A DNA stretch of 64,000 nt from Culex pipiens pallens (Eukaryota; Arthropoda; Insecta; Diptera; Culicidae): positions 33,569,692 to 33,633,691 of the forward strand of contig NC_068937.1 in NCBI RefSeq assembly GCF_016801865.2, given 5' to 3'. Shown one piece after another: positions 1 through 11,740 of this stretch. Within the stretch, counting starts at the first letter, position 1; every line of letters starts with the position of its first letter. Below the pieces are notes generated by a model. The model made no database searches. It was given only the letters and a program-made list of their open reading frames with translations, and was not told the DNA's origin. A program made the position numbers and the translations under genes.

Positions 1-996
1 ACCAGGTTCCCGACGAACACGCACTGCCCTTACACCTACATCTCACCCTTGCTCTGAGTCAGTACGAGCAGCACGCTAGAACACGCTTTGAGTGTTCGTG
101 CCAGGCATGCACACCTTCTTTTCCGGTTACGCATTTTAACTCGGCCGGGGGTGGTACATTACGTAGGGTTTGATGTAAGTATAAGCGCCTAACCATTTAT
201 AGTGTGCCAATCAACTTTCATTAAAGCAAAAACTGTTTTATTTTTAGTTTGAATTCAAAAACTTATTGTTATTTACTGTGTATTGTTTTCTCCTGAAATC
301 TTCCCTATTGTTGAATCTGTTTATCTGTTGCTATTTCTTTTGTCGCGGTGTTTTGTTACAATTTTTGGTCCTAAGCATGTTATAAAAGTTTACCAAAAAA
401 CACTATAGTAATATTTGTGTTAATCCTTTAACCATTCCATAAATTGAGTAAGGGCTCAAACCTCACTTGTTTTAAAAAAGGGTGAAGATCGAAAATAATA
501 GACAGTAAAAGAGAATTTATTTTATAAAAATCAAGTATCAATAGTAAGAGAATGATGAGCGTATTTTGAAGAATAAAAATGAGAAGCTAGGTGTATTAGA
601 TGTGAAATTAGACAATAGTTAAAAAATAGAGATACAAAACAAGATTATAGTAATGATAATTTATAGGACAGATAAAGAATTATTCAAATAAATAAATTCG
701 CAATAAAATCAAAAAAGATTAGGCGAATGATAAATAGACTTGATATTACTAGTACATTAAGGAAAAGTATATTTTTAAGGAAAAAAAATCAAAACAAAGT
801 TTGTTACAGCAGTATCAATTGATAGAAAAGAGTGGAAAAGCTTTGAGAGATAAGAGAATCAAAAGTAAGTAAAATTAAAATCAAATGTTGGATATTAAAT
901 AGAAGAATCAGTGAAGAATTGGGAATCAGAAGAGCAAAATAAAAATAGGAGATAGGTGGTAGCTGAGAATGAAGAGAAGAGAAACCCCGTTGTGCG
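1..996. other. AT-rich intergenic stretch, no gene seen
   Basis: The first 170 bases are GC-richer and contain short palindromic words. They could be the end of a retroelement, but no terminal repeat or ORF supports a name. From about 200 to 990 the sequence is A/T-rich with no long ORF and no recognisable repeat boundary. Confidence 0.4.
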
Positions 997-1029
997 ATGT
1001 TTCAGGTACATCCACAGCAGTTGACTCAA

Positions 1030-1246
1030 AAAACGAAACTATTGGCACTACGCCCCCCGGGGCATGGCCTTCCTCTAACGTGGGATTTCTGCTCCAGCGC
1101 CTCTGACGAGACAGGAGAAACCGGGACCGACGTTTTACTTCACCATCCGATAGAAGCTCAGTGGATAAGGCGGGAATCGAACCCGCGTCTCATAGCATCA
1201 TCGGGATCGGCAGCCGAAGCCGCTACCCCTGCGCCACGAGACCCAC
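1030..1246 (-). mobile_element. tRNA-derived SINE with 13-bp target duplication
   Basis: Read on the minus strand, the insert begins with a tRNA-like head at its right end. It has an A-box-like TGGCGCAGGGGTAGCGG and a B-box GGTTCGATTCC, so it carries its own internal RNA polymerase III promoter. The acceptor stem does not pair, so this is a SINE head and not a tRNA gene. The body contains the phrase CCGACGTTTTACTTCACCAT, which recurs in the SINE at 63.3 kb. The 13-bp word GCAGTTGACTCAA lies on both sides, at 1017-1029 and 1247-1259, as expected for a LINE-mobilised SINE. The family name is not known to me. Confidence 0.75.
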
Positions 1247-1259
1247 GCAGTTGACTCAA

Positions 1260-2053
1260 CATACTGCGAATCAAAACAATACCTTCTACAATCACAAATT
1301 ACTTCCCTTTCCCACATTGTCGCGCCCCTTTCTTTTAGCCGTCTCGACTCTGACCCGCGGTGGTCAAAGGTTTACGATCCGTTTCCACAGGCCACCAGCT
1401 AGGTCATCATGAAAACCAAGCCAACGTGGAGGTAAGAAAATAGGACACTCGCAAGGAACCAGAGCTATACTGTTCTGATCAAGATAATTCGGATGATCTA
1501 ACAGAACTACGGATGTAGTTAGTTACGCTCCTTCCAGGATGTTCCTTACGAGGACGTCAACCGAAGAGCACGCAACAAGGTCAGTGCCATTGCGTGCTCT
1601 TAGGTATCAATCCTTGGCCTGCAGTACAGACCATGAGTGAGCATCTGAAACAAATTTGACATCTATCGGCAATCCCGATCAATTTTTAGAACGATTTAAT
1701 TTGCCTTTCTTACTAAAGAAAGGAATAGATTTTACTTTATGGCTGGACATCATTTTCATGTTCGTAAATATGACGATTCAGCATGAATTTAAATAGGAAA
1801 AATCACTAAAAAATCACACTGCATCGATTTTCGACGCTTCGTCGCCAAGTCGACAAGTTGTCAAGTTGAGCTTCGAATACTGGCGCGAGAATGCTGACGC
1901 ATATATTTTGTGGCTCGAGAAATCCTCGTTTGTAGTAGCTTGTCTACTGATGTTTCCTACAACAAGTAAGATATCGTAGCTTTTCGGTTTCTTTTGCTCT
2001 GTCCGTTTTTGCATAACTGCCGATGTTTATGCAAAAACTTTTGTGACATAGGA
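1260..2053. other. Intergenic DNA, no gene seen
   Basis: This is mixed-composition sequence between the SINE and the LINE remnant. The part from about 1300 to 1680 is GC-richer and non-repetitive within the window. Short ORFs exist on both strands, but none has coding character I recognise. Confidence 0.35.
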
Positions 2054-2233
2054 CATCAATTTGTTTCCCGTGTGCTCCTAAAATCGCCTACAAGTAGGCT
2101 TATTTTATTTAACAGAGTTCATTGGATTCCAATAGGAGCTTTTGAAGCTTCTAAGCTTTATATCGTTTTCAAAGTTTTCAATGCTCACGACGCCAATGGC
2201 TATCTACCTAAGATATTGCGATTGAGTGTATAG
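2054..2233 (+). pseudogene. LINE reverse transcriptase C-terminal remnant
   Basis: The translation contains RVHWIPI, followed after a gap by KLYIVFKVFNAHDANGYLP. This matches the pattern at the C-terminal end of CR1/L2/Jockey-type LINE ORF2 proteins, where an HWLPV segment precedes a KLL.LVYKALNGLAP-like segment. No reverse transcriptase core or endonuclease is present upstream, so this is a short 5'-truncated remnant. The assignment rests on that motif pattern only. The clade is undetermined. Confidence 0.5.
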
Positions 2234-2259
2234 TGGTGCGGCTGTAAAAATAGCTATCT

Positions 2260-2526
2260 CTGACTCTCCAGGCGTACGCTAAAAAGATTAAAAAAATGTA
2301 ATCCAAGATGGCAGCCAATATGGCGATGCAAAATATTGAAAAAATGCACTTAATTATTTAAACTATTCAAATTTGACCAAAATCGAGTCGCAAAACCAGA
2401 ATTTGATGAGTAAAACAAAAAAAAAAGAAAAAAATGTTCGTGATTCGATTATCCGAAGTCCCAAACAAACCTTCGGACAATCGATCTTCGGATAATCGAA
2501 ACTTCGGATAATCGAGTCTAGACTGT
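2260..2526. mobile_element. MITE fragment with CGGATAATCGA motifs
   Basis: The right end contains several copies of CTTCGGATAATCGA and ends CGAGTCTAGACTGTA. It matches the right end of the complete TA-flanked MITE at 61881-62151. The left terminal repeat is absent or too degraded to recognise. Related degraded copies lie near 12.43-12.66, 22.69-22.78 and 34.2-34.26 kb. Confidence 0.6.
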
Positions 2527-2615
2527 ATATATTTTATAAACATTGAATGTAAACATAACTATTTTCACTTCACTTCTCCAAAATTCATTTGAATTTCTTC
2601 ATAAAATCTCACCTC

Positions 2616-3960
2616 AAAATGCAACCATCGAAGGCCACCGGGAAAAAAGCCAAACTTGTTGACAGCAAGCACTGTTCGACGGTCAGTGGTTTTATTTTTT
2701 TTATTTACTATTTCGCTTCTTTTTTTTCGTTTGCGTTCCCAATTTCGCACTGACCAAACCCCCAAACACATCCCAGAGCGCAGCAATCGCTCGGATTTGT
2801 TTGTGCCTAAAATTTTCAAGTCCTCCTTGGATGGCGATGTGTGTTTTAGATTTTTTTTTTCTTCCGTTCTCCGCCAAATCTTCCCACATAAAATATGAAA
2901 TCTTTTCATGAACGACAAAATTTACCTTTTTTTTCGCTCTGCCGGAGATTTCGCCGCCACTAGAAGAGGTGTAGGAGCAGGTCGCCGCCTTTATTCGTGC
3001 CTACATGCATGTATTATAATGTCGCTACTTTTCCACCTACACTATTTTTTGTGTTCTTTTTTTTTGCTTAATTTATTCGAAAGAAGCTGACCCAGGGTGG
3101 GGGGGATTGAATCATTTTTTTCTCTCAAAAGATTTCTGCCACGTTAGCAACTATCGTTCCTGTTGGAATCAAACAAAACTCGAAGATTTCACTTTCAGAA
3201 GTCGTCGTCGTCGTCGTTCTCCGCTATCCAAGGAGGCTTGTCTTCGTCGCGTAATCAATTTTGCCCTTTTTCGGGAAAAGTTTGCGTTGCTCTCTGAAAC
3301 GTCACTTTTTCTTCTCACAACTCCAAGCTGGAATGCAGTTTTGTGCTTCTTCCTCGCCAACTTGGACGCTTCAAATTGGAAACACCTGAATTTACGCCTC
3401 ACGCACAAGAATTTCCCATTGCGTATTAGCAGCGCAAGTCGGGGGGGCTCTTTAAATTTGCGTGATTTTTCTTTCTCTCGTGCAAACTCGGCGTTTTTCT
3501 TCTTGTTCTTTGGCGGCTTCTCGGCTGGGAAGAAAAACAAGCCACCCACAATCTGCTAGCAGGAAAATCCTACACAACTTTTCCTCCTTTCAAAACTACA
3601 CTTTCTCCAATCCAAGCAGTCCGGGTCTTCAATTTCTTCGTCAAAATGCACTTGAAAAGTTCACTTTTTCACCACTCTTCTGCCCCGTCTAATTACTGGT
3701 TGAATTCTGTTGCTTGTGCTGCTGCACTCCCCGTCCGACTTCAGAGTGAGGGAGAGCCAGAGCAGAACAGAGAGGAAAAAAAAGGTTTCTTTTCTTCACC
3801 CCTCTTTTTGACACGGTTCTCGGCGCGACACGACCACAACGAAGCGCGGCTGATGTCGGCGGTCGACTGATTGGAGTTTGATGACGGGAGAGCGGCGAAA
3901 AAGTCGCGAACGCACTTTACGCGATTCGAAGGGGGCGGCGGCGTCCGGAAGTTACGTCAC
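2616..3960 (-). promoter_or_regulatory. Possible promoter and 5' UTR exon, minus strand
   Basis: This is a GC-richer, non-repetitive block. Read on the minus strand it looks like insect 5' UTR, with repeated GTGAAAAAGTGA-like words, no long conserved ORF, and a donor-like GAG/GTGAGA at about 2616-2610. The palindromic TTACGTCACG near 3952 contains a CRE/ATF-type site and could mark the promoter. Alternatively, on the plus strand an ATG in good context (CAAAATG, 2619) opens 21 codons that end at a donor-like GTCAGT at 2682. I cannot decide between these. No downstream exon is recognisable in the window. Confidence 0.3.
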
Positions 3961-4021
3961 GGTTGATAAACCGAAACAACTCGGGAAAACGGGACGGAGT
4001 TTAGGGATGCGATTCTGTTTT

Positions 4022-4023
<2 letters not shown>

Positions 4024-4061
<38 letters not shown>
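4024..4061. repeat. TG/CA microsatellite
   Basis: A nearly pure TG dinucleotide run of about 38 bases lies next to the GC-richer block. It is likely length-polymorphic. Confidence 0.95.
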
Positions 4062-4066
<5 letters not shown>

Positions 4067-4247
4067 TTTTGGTGTTGAGAGCGAGAGAACGAAAGAATTT
4101 TTGGGAGAACAGAGCAGAGGCGAAGCAGTGGAGAAACGTCAAAAAGTGGAAAAAATCGTTAGAGAGAGGGATGGCAGCACTGCAGAAGGGATACACAGTG
4201 GAAAAAATGGGATTGAGTTGGAAAATCAATCAGAAGGTTCAAACATA

Positions 4248-4435
4248 CACTCAAAGTAAAATGTATCCTTTTTTCAAGTTCACCCGTCGTCACCCTTTAA
4301 AAGGGTATCGAAAATGTACTGAATTTGACATACCCTTTTAAAAGGGTGACGCCGGGTGAACTTTAAAAAAAGATAGAAAGTATCCTTTTTGAGGATTGAA
4401 AGTACCCTTTTGGGGGATACTTCTGACTTTGAGTG
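4248..4435. mobile_element. TA-flanked MITE, CACTCAAAGT ends
   Basis: The termini are CACTCAAAGT and ACTTTGAGTG, with TA directly outside both ends. Inside are repeated palindromic CCCTTTTAAAAGGG words and inverted copies of GTATCC. It is 188 bp, has no ORF, and fits a Tc1/mariner-type non-autonomous element. Confidence 0.75.
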
Positions 4436-4447
4436 TAGACTAATTAG

Positions 4448-4577
4448 TCTATCGAGATATTAAAAAGAGAGATGTGAGCCGGTAAAATGGAGTTAAACTT
4501 TCGCAACTGTCATGGTAAACTTCACAGAAGCTTGACAGAAAGTTTAACTCCATGTTGCATTTTTAATTTCTCGATGG
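4448..4577. mobile_element. Short foldback MITE, copy 1
   Basis: The terminal TATCGAGA-like and TCTCGAT words are inverted. The arms carry the inverted pair GGAGTTAAACTTTC and GAAAGTTTAACTCC. The interior contains GAGAGATGTGAGCCGGTAA. Other copies are at 4668-4799 and, more diverged, near 7.79, 17.53-17.8 and 22.18 kb. Confidence 0.7.
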
Positions 4578-4667
4578 TTCAAAACCCAACATGACTGCAG
4601 TCATAGTTAATTTCTGTTAGGTTGTTGCAGGGGTTGTTGTGATAGGAAAATGATGGTGTGGCTGAAT

Positions 4668-4799
4668 CAAAATATCGAGAAATTGAAAAGAGAGATGTGA
4701 GCCGGTAACATGGAGTTAAACTTTCGCAACTGTCATGGTAAACTTCACAGAAACTTGACAGAAAGTTTAACTCCATGTTGCACTGTTAATTTCTCGATA
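4668..4799. mobile_element. Short foldback MITE, copy 2
   Basis: This copy is nearly identical to the one at 4448-4577 and has the same orientation. About 90 bp of unrelated sequence separates them. The arms GGAGTTAAACTTTC / GAAAGTTTAACTCC are intact. Confidence 0.7.
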
Positions 4800-7700
4800 G
4801 GCTTGTTTTGTAAATGTTGATTTTTACGTCGCACACCCAGTCATGAAGTTCAATCAGGATTCTGGCAGAGTTCTTACGGAGCTGGATATTCTTGCAGCAT
4901 TCTAGCACAAATGTTCTGCCGTTCTAGCAAGATTCTTAAAATTTGTTTTTTTTTTGCGTTGTGTGATAGAATAACTCTTCCTAAAATGATGCTTAAATTT
5001 GTGATATTATTGTTCACACCAATAAAGCTCAGAGTAAAATGACCTTTTGAGTGAACGCAAATGATTTAAAATGGATTCTTAACGGTGCACAACAACCAGA
5101 GCTTTTGCACCCAGATTTTTGTTACAGACATTTTAGTATGTTCAAAACTACGGGTTATATCGACATATGTTTTTATTCATCCCCTAAAGTAGGGGAAATT
5201 CTCGTATGTTTGGCAGGTTAAGCACTCGCTCCTTATTACATCAAATTTGCTGATTTTCACTATTTTGCAAAACATTTGATAGAAAATTGATTGCTAACTT
5301 CTCATTGAGCTATTTATCACTCGATTTCAGTTGAAAACGCTTTTAATTAGCTTTGATTGAATGTCAAAGTTCTGACTCACCAACATTAGAGGAACGCTGG
5401 AATTAGAAGCTGTTCCCAAAGCAATTTACAACAAAGTTTGACTAATTTTACAATCCAGTTGCTGCAGGATTGGGTCCATAAAATGACAATTTTGGAATAA
5501 GAAGACAACAACTTCCTTCGTTGCTGTGCACCCGAGTGTGCACCCTTAAATCAATTATAAAAAATCGCATCCGTTCGCATCCCTTTTAGACAGAAAAGGT
5601 CTTACTTGACAGCTCGTTCCAAGGGGACCATAGTTAATCCATCGAAAAATGTTGTTATCAGAAATGGTTTTTGATCGTGTTTTTTAACCGTTGTACACAT
5701 AAATTGACATAGGGCTTTAGGACCCTATTGTTGTCAAATTAACGGGGCAGTTTTAAGTTTGACACCCTCTTTACACATAGCTCACACTTATACCAAACCA
5801 AACAAACTATAAAAGTGTTAAACAGAAAAGTGATTAACCATCCGGAAGTTGAGTGTAGTCCTACTTGAAGGCTGATACGCAGATCGGAAGGAACGGAAAA
5901 CTCTATATAAAAATACGCCCAAGATTTTTCGCGCGGTGCTTGTTGGCAATATCTTTGATGAAAAAAATAAATAATTTGAATTAGACTGAACTGCGACTGA
6001 AAATATCCATAATTTTGATTTTTTTTTAAATTTTATTCTAATTCCGAATCTCATAATGCGAATCTTAATATTGAAAGGACGGATTTTGTTTATTGCTCTG
6101 AAACTGTAGAGGGAAACCCCAACAAGTACCATTAATTTGTCTTGCAGAAATAAAAACAAAAAGTTTAAAAAACTCAAACAAAAATTTAGAAAATGCAAAC
6201 AAACATACAAAAAAAATATACAAAACTAGGATAGAAAATTCAAAAAAATCTCAAATTTAAAAAACAAATTAAAGAATCCTAAATTTTAACATTCCTAAGG
6301 TTTAAAAAATATTCAGAAAAATAAAAAACTAAAAAATCCGAAATCAATCAATTCAAATATTCAACATTTGAAAAAAAAATAAAATTCTCAAGTTTTTTTT
6401 TCAATAATCCAATTTTTTTTTTTTGAAAGTTCAAAACAAACTGCAAGTTTTTCAAATCATTATTTTAAATTAAAAAAAATCATCAAAAATAAGCAAAAAA
6501 AAAATCGAAAATCAAGGAATATTTTTTAACTTAATATACTGCCGTTCTTCGCATATATATAATATAATTGTTCCGTGTCAGTTTTGGACGATTTTGACTT
6601 TATGACATTTTTAAGTTAATTCTGATGTGTACTTTAAGAAAAACACATAAAATTCGGTACTTTGTTCGGAAACTCATAAAAAATAACACCAAGTCTGTTT
6701 GTCCCATCGTTACACTTCTACGCATAATTGTCCCACCAAGTATTGTCTTACACGGAATCATTAGTTTTACTAAGCATTATGTCTTGTTTTCCTGTTGTAT
6801 AGCAAGAGAACCACAAATAAAGGTTATAAACTGCTAACTGGGGTGATTAGGAACACATACGGCTAATAGGAACCCACGGGACAATTGTGCGTAGAAACAC
6901 AGAAATCGGTCAAAAAATTTCAATCGCGTTTTTCTCAGTTGCACTCATTCAAACATGGGACAATTATGCGTAGAACGGCAGTATAAGACTCCAAAAAGTC
7001 TGATTTTCTGGCAGCATTTTAGAATTAAACAATTAAAAATTACTAAAATAATTGATTAATTACTTGTTACATAAAGAATTAAGGAACGCAAGAATTTAGG
7101 AATTTAATAAATTAAGATTATGAAAACTTAAGAATTACAGGATTTTTAAATTGTTAAATTCAATTCCGGAAATAGAAAGTTTAAGATTTTTTTAAATATA
7201 TTTTTTCTATCGATTTTAGCTTCTTTTGTTTTTGTTTTTAATTCTAAAATTTTAAAGCTTTTTAAATTTTTTAATGGTTCATTTTTAGTTTGTTTGTGAA
7301 AGCATTTTAATTTTTTGAATATTTATTTTAATCTTTTTTTTCGAGAACCCCAAGCGCGGGTCACGCTCGCTTAACGTGAAGACTTCCATCATTGTCATAA
7401 TTTTTCGTTCAAAGATATAATTTTTGCGTCGCTTTCAATATTTTGACAAAATTCCTTCAACAAGTTGTTTAGAATAGTGCCCTACACATACTGATTCCTT
7501 TTGGTAACGATTATCCCATTCCTCGTAAAGTTATGGGAATCGTCATTAATCAATGATTGCCAACTAGGACGTCAATGACTGTGCCACAAAATTATATAAA
7601 TTTTGAAGCACATTTGATTTACATCAAAAATTCTTTCAGTGGCTTCAAGAAGGCAACAACCGGCACATGCTGATTCCTTTTGGTTGTGAAGTTTGTTAAA

Positions 7701-8100
7701 TTGAATTTAATACAGAATATTTTATAGTGATGATTAGTTTTCTTCGAAAATGATCAACGGCTTCACGTTAAACCAAACTGAAACTTTTTTTCTCAACTTT
7801 AAACTTCACACCAACTGATCAAAAAGTTTAACGCCGTGTTGCACTTTTAACATCTATAATCTCTATAGAGTTTTTTTAAGGACCTATATAAACATATGGA
7901 GGACAATAACTCATAGAACCTTTAAAAAAACTCTTGACATCTCGATTAACGAATTTCGATTCACCTATCAGAATGTAGGATAAAATTTCGTCGGACTGTG
8001 TATAATAATGTCTGCTCGCATCCCAAAACGAGCACACTTTCTTCGTGAAATATTCTAAACTGACAACACTGGTTTCATCGCTGCTCCGTTATGTCAAAAA
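4800..8100. other. AT-rich intergenic DNA upstream of the Rabaptin gene
   Basis: No coding sequence is recognisable. At 5575-5735 there is a dispersed repeat containing ACTTGACAGCTCGTTCCAAG, shared with 23148-23300. From about 6200 to 7330 the DNA is low-complexity A/T. A degraded copy of the short foldback MITE lies near 7.76-7.86 kb. A small inverted repeat with AGAGTTTTTTTAAGG arms lies at about 7868-7932. Confidence 0.5.
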
Positions 8101-8280
8101 GTGAAAACCAAAATATTGCAAATTGGTGAAAATTTCAGTGCTGTTTGCATAAAACCCCTCAATTTCCTGTCGATTATCGTGTTAAAATCATTTCTGGTGC
8201 TAAATCTATTCAAACCAAAGCAGAGATTTCATCCTACCCCGCAAATCACGCCTCCACAGAGTAACTTTACTGCGCAAACT

Positions 8281-8328
8281 ATGACGAACCTGCCCGCTGC
8301 AGCTGGAACCACCTCGTCGTCGTCGTAA
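8281..8328 (+). promoter_or_regulatory. Upstream ORF in the Rabaptin 5' leader
   Basis: An ATG at 8281 opens a 15-codon frame ending in a run of serine codons and a TAA. It closes 88 bases before the main start codon. If the transcript includes this leader, the uORF could dampen translation of the main frame. The transcription start is not visible from sequence, so inclusion in the mRNA is inference. Confidence 0.35.
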
Positions 8329-8416
8329 CACCTTGCTGCTGGGGTAGCTGCACTTGCTGCAGTGCCATCTTTTTTTTCTGTTCGCTGCCTCTCGGTAATC
8401 CGTCGCAATAAGAAGC

Positions 8417-10823
8417 ATGCTGGAGCAAAGTGGCGACCCGAACCAACAGCGGGATGACCTGGGTAATGAGGTTCCGGCCGCGAAAACCGGCGACAGCGCG
8501 GCGCCGGAAGTGGACAGCGGCGGTGCCGTTCAGCAGCTCCAGCAGGAGCTGAAGCGAATACGTAACGAGTTTGACGGGCAGCGGGCCAAGATGAAGGAGC
8601 TGTACCTGGCCAAGGAAGGTAAGGTTTACTGACCGCTATACTATCGAGGAACTATTGTTTGGTTAACATTTGGGTTACGAACGTAGCGGAATGCAAGCGG
8701 TTGGCGAAGGAAGCGGCCGTGGCCCGGAAGGAGCTGGAGGAGGCCAAGTCGCAGCTCATGGTGATGGAGTACAACAAGGAGAAGGACATGGAGGAGCAGA
8801 ACAAGCGAGCGCAGGAGGAAATCGGGACGCTGCAGCAGCTGGTGCAGGAAACGGTGGACGAGTCGACGCTCTGCCAGCACGAGATCCGGAAGCTTCTGGA
8901 CGAGAACGACAAGCTGCGGCAGGAGCGTCAGGAGCTGAAGGAAGAGCTGGCGCAGCAGGTAGGATATTGTTTGAACTTTTTTGGGCTTGTAGGATCGTTG
9001 TGCTGATTGCGCTATCGATTCCAGGATTCGCCGAGTCTGGCGCCGGTGCTGAACCAGGCGAAGAAGATCATCCGCAAGCTGGGCGCGGCCGACTCGAGCA
9101 GCCACGACAATCTGGAAGACTCGATGCGGAAGGTAAACAAATATGTACGTACTCGCAAAATTTCTGCTTCTTACTTTGGTGTGTCTTTTGTGTTTGCGGC
9201 GCAAATCGAAAAATTTACAAAAACGAGTAGAAATTCCGCTTTCAAATCGAGATTTCATATTTATGAAAGCTACTTTTAGGCTCAGGAAGACGCTGAAGTG
9301 CTCCGCTCGCTGGTTGTCCCGCTGGAGGAGGAAATTAAAACTCTCAAGGAGAAGCTGCGCCGCGCGTACGAAGATATGGAAAAGAATCGCGGTGACGATT
9401 CAGGCAAAGCGCCCGAATCGGCCCTGGTCGGAATGCTCAAGGAGGCCAAGCAGGAACCAGCTCCGGCGACGGAACCAACGCCGGAAGTAACGTGCGAGAT
9501 GTGCACCAACTACGAGACCAAGCTGGTCCAGTGCCAGGAGCAGATCAACGGCGAACGCCAAAAGGCCACGCAGCTGGAGAAAAGCGTCGAGCGGATGCGC
9601 GAAGAGCTGGCCAAAGAGGGCGCCATGCGAGCGGACTTGGAGGCGCAGTGGCAACAGAAGCGCGAAGATCACAAGTCCGAGGTGCAGCGACTGAACGAGC
9701 AAACGGGCCGGGCCGAGCAGGAGCTGGCCAAGCTGAGGAAAGGCTACGCGCAGCTCAAGCAGAGCGTCAACGACGAGCTGCAGAAGCTGACGGACGAGCG
9801 CGAGCAGGTAAATGACGTGGTTGAGGAGAAACCCAGACGAGGGTTCTTTGTAAAGTATCGTAAGATTTTGGGTTGACTTGAGTTTGTGTAGAACTTTGCT
9901 TGAAAAATTGTTGAATTATCCGAAAAACATGCGTGTGTACAATATTTTTAAAACTCCGAAAAACAAAACCTCTTTCCCCGACCCGTCCCCAGGTCTACCG
10001 TCACTTGGAAGTGCTCCAAAAGGACAACGAGTTCCTCTCTGGCAAGTATCTGGAAAACTCGGACCAGCTCAAGGACCAGGACATCAACCTGCCCCAAAGC
10101 ATCGACGAGCTGCACGAGCTCGTGCTGACGCTGCACGAGAACCTGATCGTGACGAAGACCGGCTGCGAATTCGCCGAACGTAAAACCCTCAGCATGCAGG
10201 ACGAAGTCACGCTGCTGCGGGATCAGCAACACACGCGCGAACGAGACCTACGCCGAACCGAACGCGACTACACGAACAAGATCGCCCAGCAGGAGGAACA
10301 GCTGCGTCAGCAGTACGCCCACTACCAGCGCCTGGCCGCCCACAAGGAAGACCTGGAACGCGCCGAAGCCGAAAGCAAGCGCCAAATGTCCGAACTCCGC
10401 ATGCAAACCATCGAACTGCAAGCCGCCAACGAAAAGCTGGACAAAGCCAACGTCGACCTCAAGAACAAGATGAGCGTCCTCCAGGAAGATCTCGCCAACA
10501 ACGAGGCCGTCCAGAAGGACTTTGTCAAGCTGTCCCAATCACTCCAGATGCAGCTCGAGAAGATCCGCTCCGCGGACACGCAGGTCCGCTGGCAGGACGA
10601 GGACGACGTGGACCACTGTCCCAGCTGCCGGAAGGAGTTCACCGTGACGCGGCGGAAGCAGCACTGCCGGCACTGCGGCACCATCTACTGTCAGCCGTGT
10701 CTGGCCAAAACGGTTCCGACGGGGCCGAACCGGCGGCCGGCACGCGTCTGCGACGTCTGCCACACGCTGCTCGTACAGGACACGGCGCCCTACTTCAGCC
10801 GGGAGCCGCCGCAGTCGCCGTAG
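8417..10823 (+). CDS. Rabaptin-type Rab5 effector with C-terminal FYVE finger
   Basis: The product is an early-endosome effector expected to bind Rab GTPases through coiled coils and to assist endosome tethering and fusion. I join five exons: 8417-8618, 8687-8958, 9025-9132, 9280-9807 and 9993-10823. All introns have GT...AG ends (donors GTAAGG, GTAGGA, GTAAAC, GTAAAT) and the frame stays open for 646 aa. Residues from about 30 to 560 are mostly charged heptad coiled coil. The segment near residues 377-430 (LQKDNEFLSGKY, then SIDELHELVLTLHENL) matches the Rabaptin family pattern. Residues 570-632 form a FYVE finger with eight cysteines in four CxxC pairs (C579/582, 595/598, 603/606, 623/626). 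The basic motif is RKQHCR, where the first histidine of the usual RHHCR is glutamine. A WQDEDD segment stands at the WxxD position. The start is chosen for an A at -3 and because the frame continues across the first splice. Human Rabaptin-5 lacks a FYVE domain, so the FYVE finger is notable. Confidence 0.88.
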
Positions 10824-10911
10824 GCTTTGACGATTGTCCCCCTGTAGTACGTGTTTATATTCGTTACGACAAGTTTTAGTGTACATTTCTCGTCTCCGCT
10901 TTATCCAATGG

Positions 10912-10917
10912 AATAAA
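10912..10917 (+). terminator. Poly(A) signal of the Rabaptin gene
   Basis: AATAAA lies 88 bases after the stop codon and is followed by A/T-rich sequence. This implies a 3' UTR of about 100-120 bases. Confidence 0.65.
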
Positions 10918-10929
10918 TATATTAAAATA

Positions 10930-11740
10930 GAAGAAAACTAAAAACAAGGCGCTTTTGATAGAAACTAATTTGTTCTAGTTTGAGCTTTTACCTCGGTTGT
11001 GCAGAAACTGTTGGGTGTCGTTCGCCTTGTACGCTAGCTAGACTAAATTCCGATTGTGTAAATGTGTGTTTGTGTACTTGGACTCATTGGCTGTTTCAAA
11101 CTCTACGTTTTTTGCACTGTACGTATTTTCAATCATTCAGCTAAAAGCGGCAGCAAAATCAAATTAAAAAAGGTCACTCTTCCCATGCTAGAATCACTTA
11201 AATGAAATGTAATCGATTCCAAACGCATGCAATTTGTTGAGTTGAATGTTACTTTTTATAATAAAAACTCATCAGCCTTTATTGGAACACGGTTCGTTTT
11301 GTTCACGGTGAAATATCACCGCCCTCGTTCGCTTTCCCCTTCGGCGGCTTTTGTTTACAATGCGTACCCACAAATTTCCCCCACTGCAGTCGGGTTTTCT
11401 CAACAATATGCTTCAAATTCCAATTTCGGAAACAGAAATCAGCAATAGTTTAGTTAAAAATGCAAAACAAAACAAACGGCCGCAGCTTGACGTTTGACGT
11501 TAGCGCGCAGCCCAGCAGGCCGAATGATGTCGGCTGACATCTTTAGGCAAGCTGGAAGCGCATGCTTTAACGCGGGGCTTTGTTTTCATTTCCTTTTTCC
11601 GTTAGTTTCTTTTATCGATATCGCGATCGTATTTTTACTCACCCACACTGTAACTGAAAATCGCACTTTGCTGAGTTCGTTTTCGCACTGTTTCATAGGA
11701 TTTTTTCAGTTCGACTACGATGTCAAATGACATGAGGAAT
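10930..11740. other. Intergenic DNA, no gene seen
   Basis: This is moderately GC-containing sequence downstream of the Rabaptin gene, with no convincing ORF and no repeat boundaries I can define. Some of it may be alternative 3' UTR. Confidence 0.4.

Noticed and set aside
1..170. Possible LTR end at the window start
   Set aside because: No second LTR, primer site or terminal TG...CA pair can be shown within the window.
1161..1246. Functional tRNA gene on the minus strand
   Set aside because: The A and B boxes are present but the acceptor stem does not pair. Flanking direct repeats show a SINE insertion.
3169..3549. 126-codon Lys/Arg-rich minus-strand ORF
   Set aside because: The composition and the absence of conserved motifs fit a chance frame in a leader-like block. 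It overlaps a plus-strand ORF of similar length.
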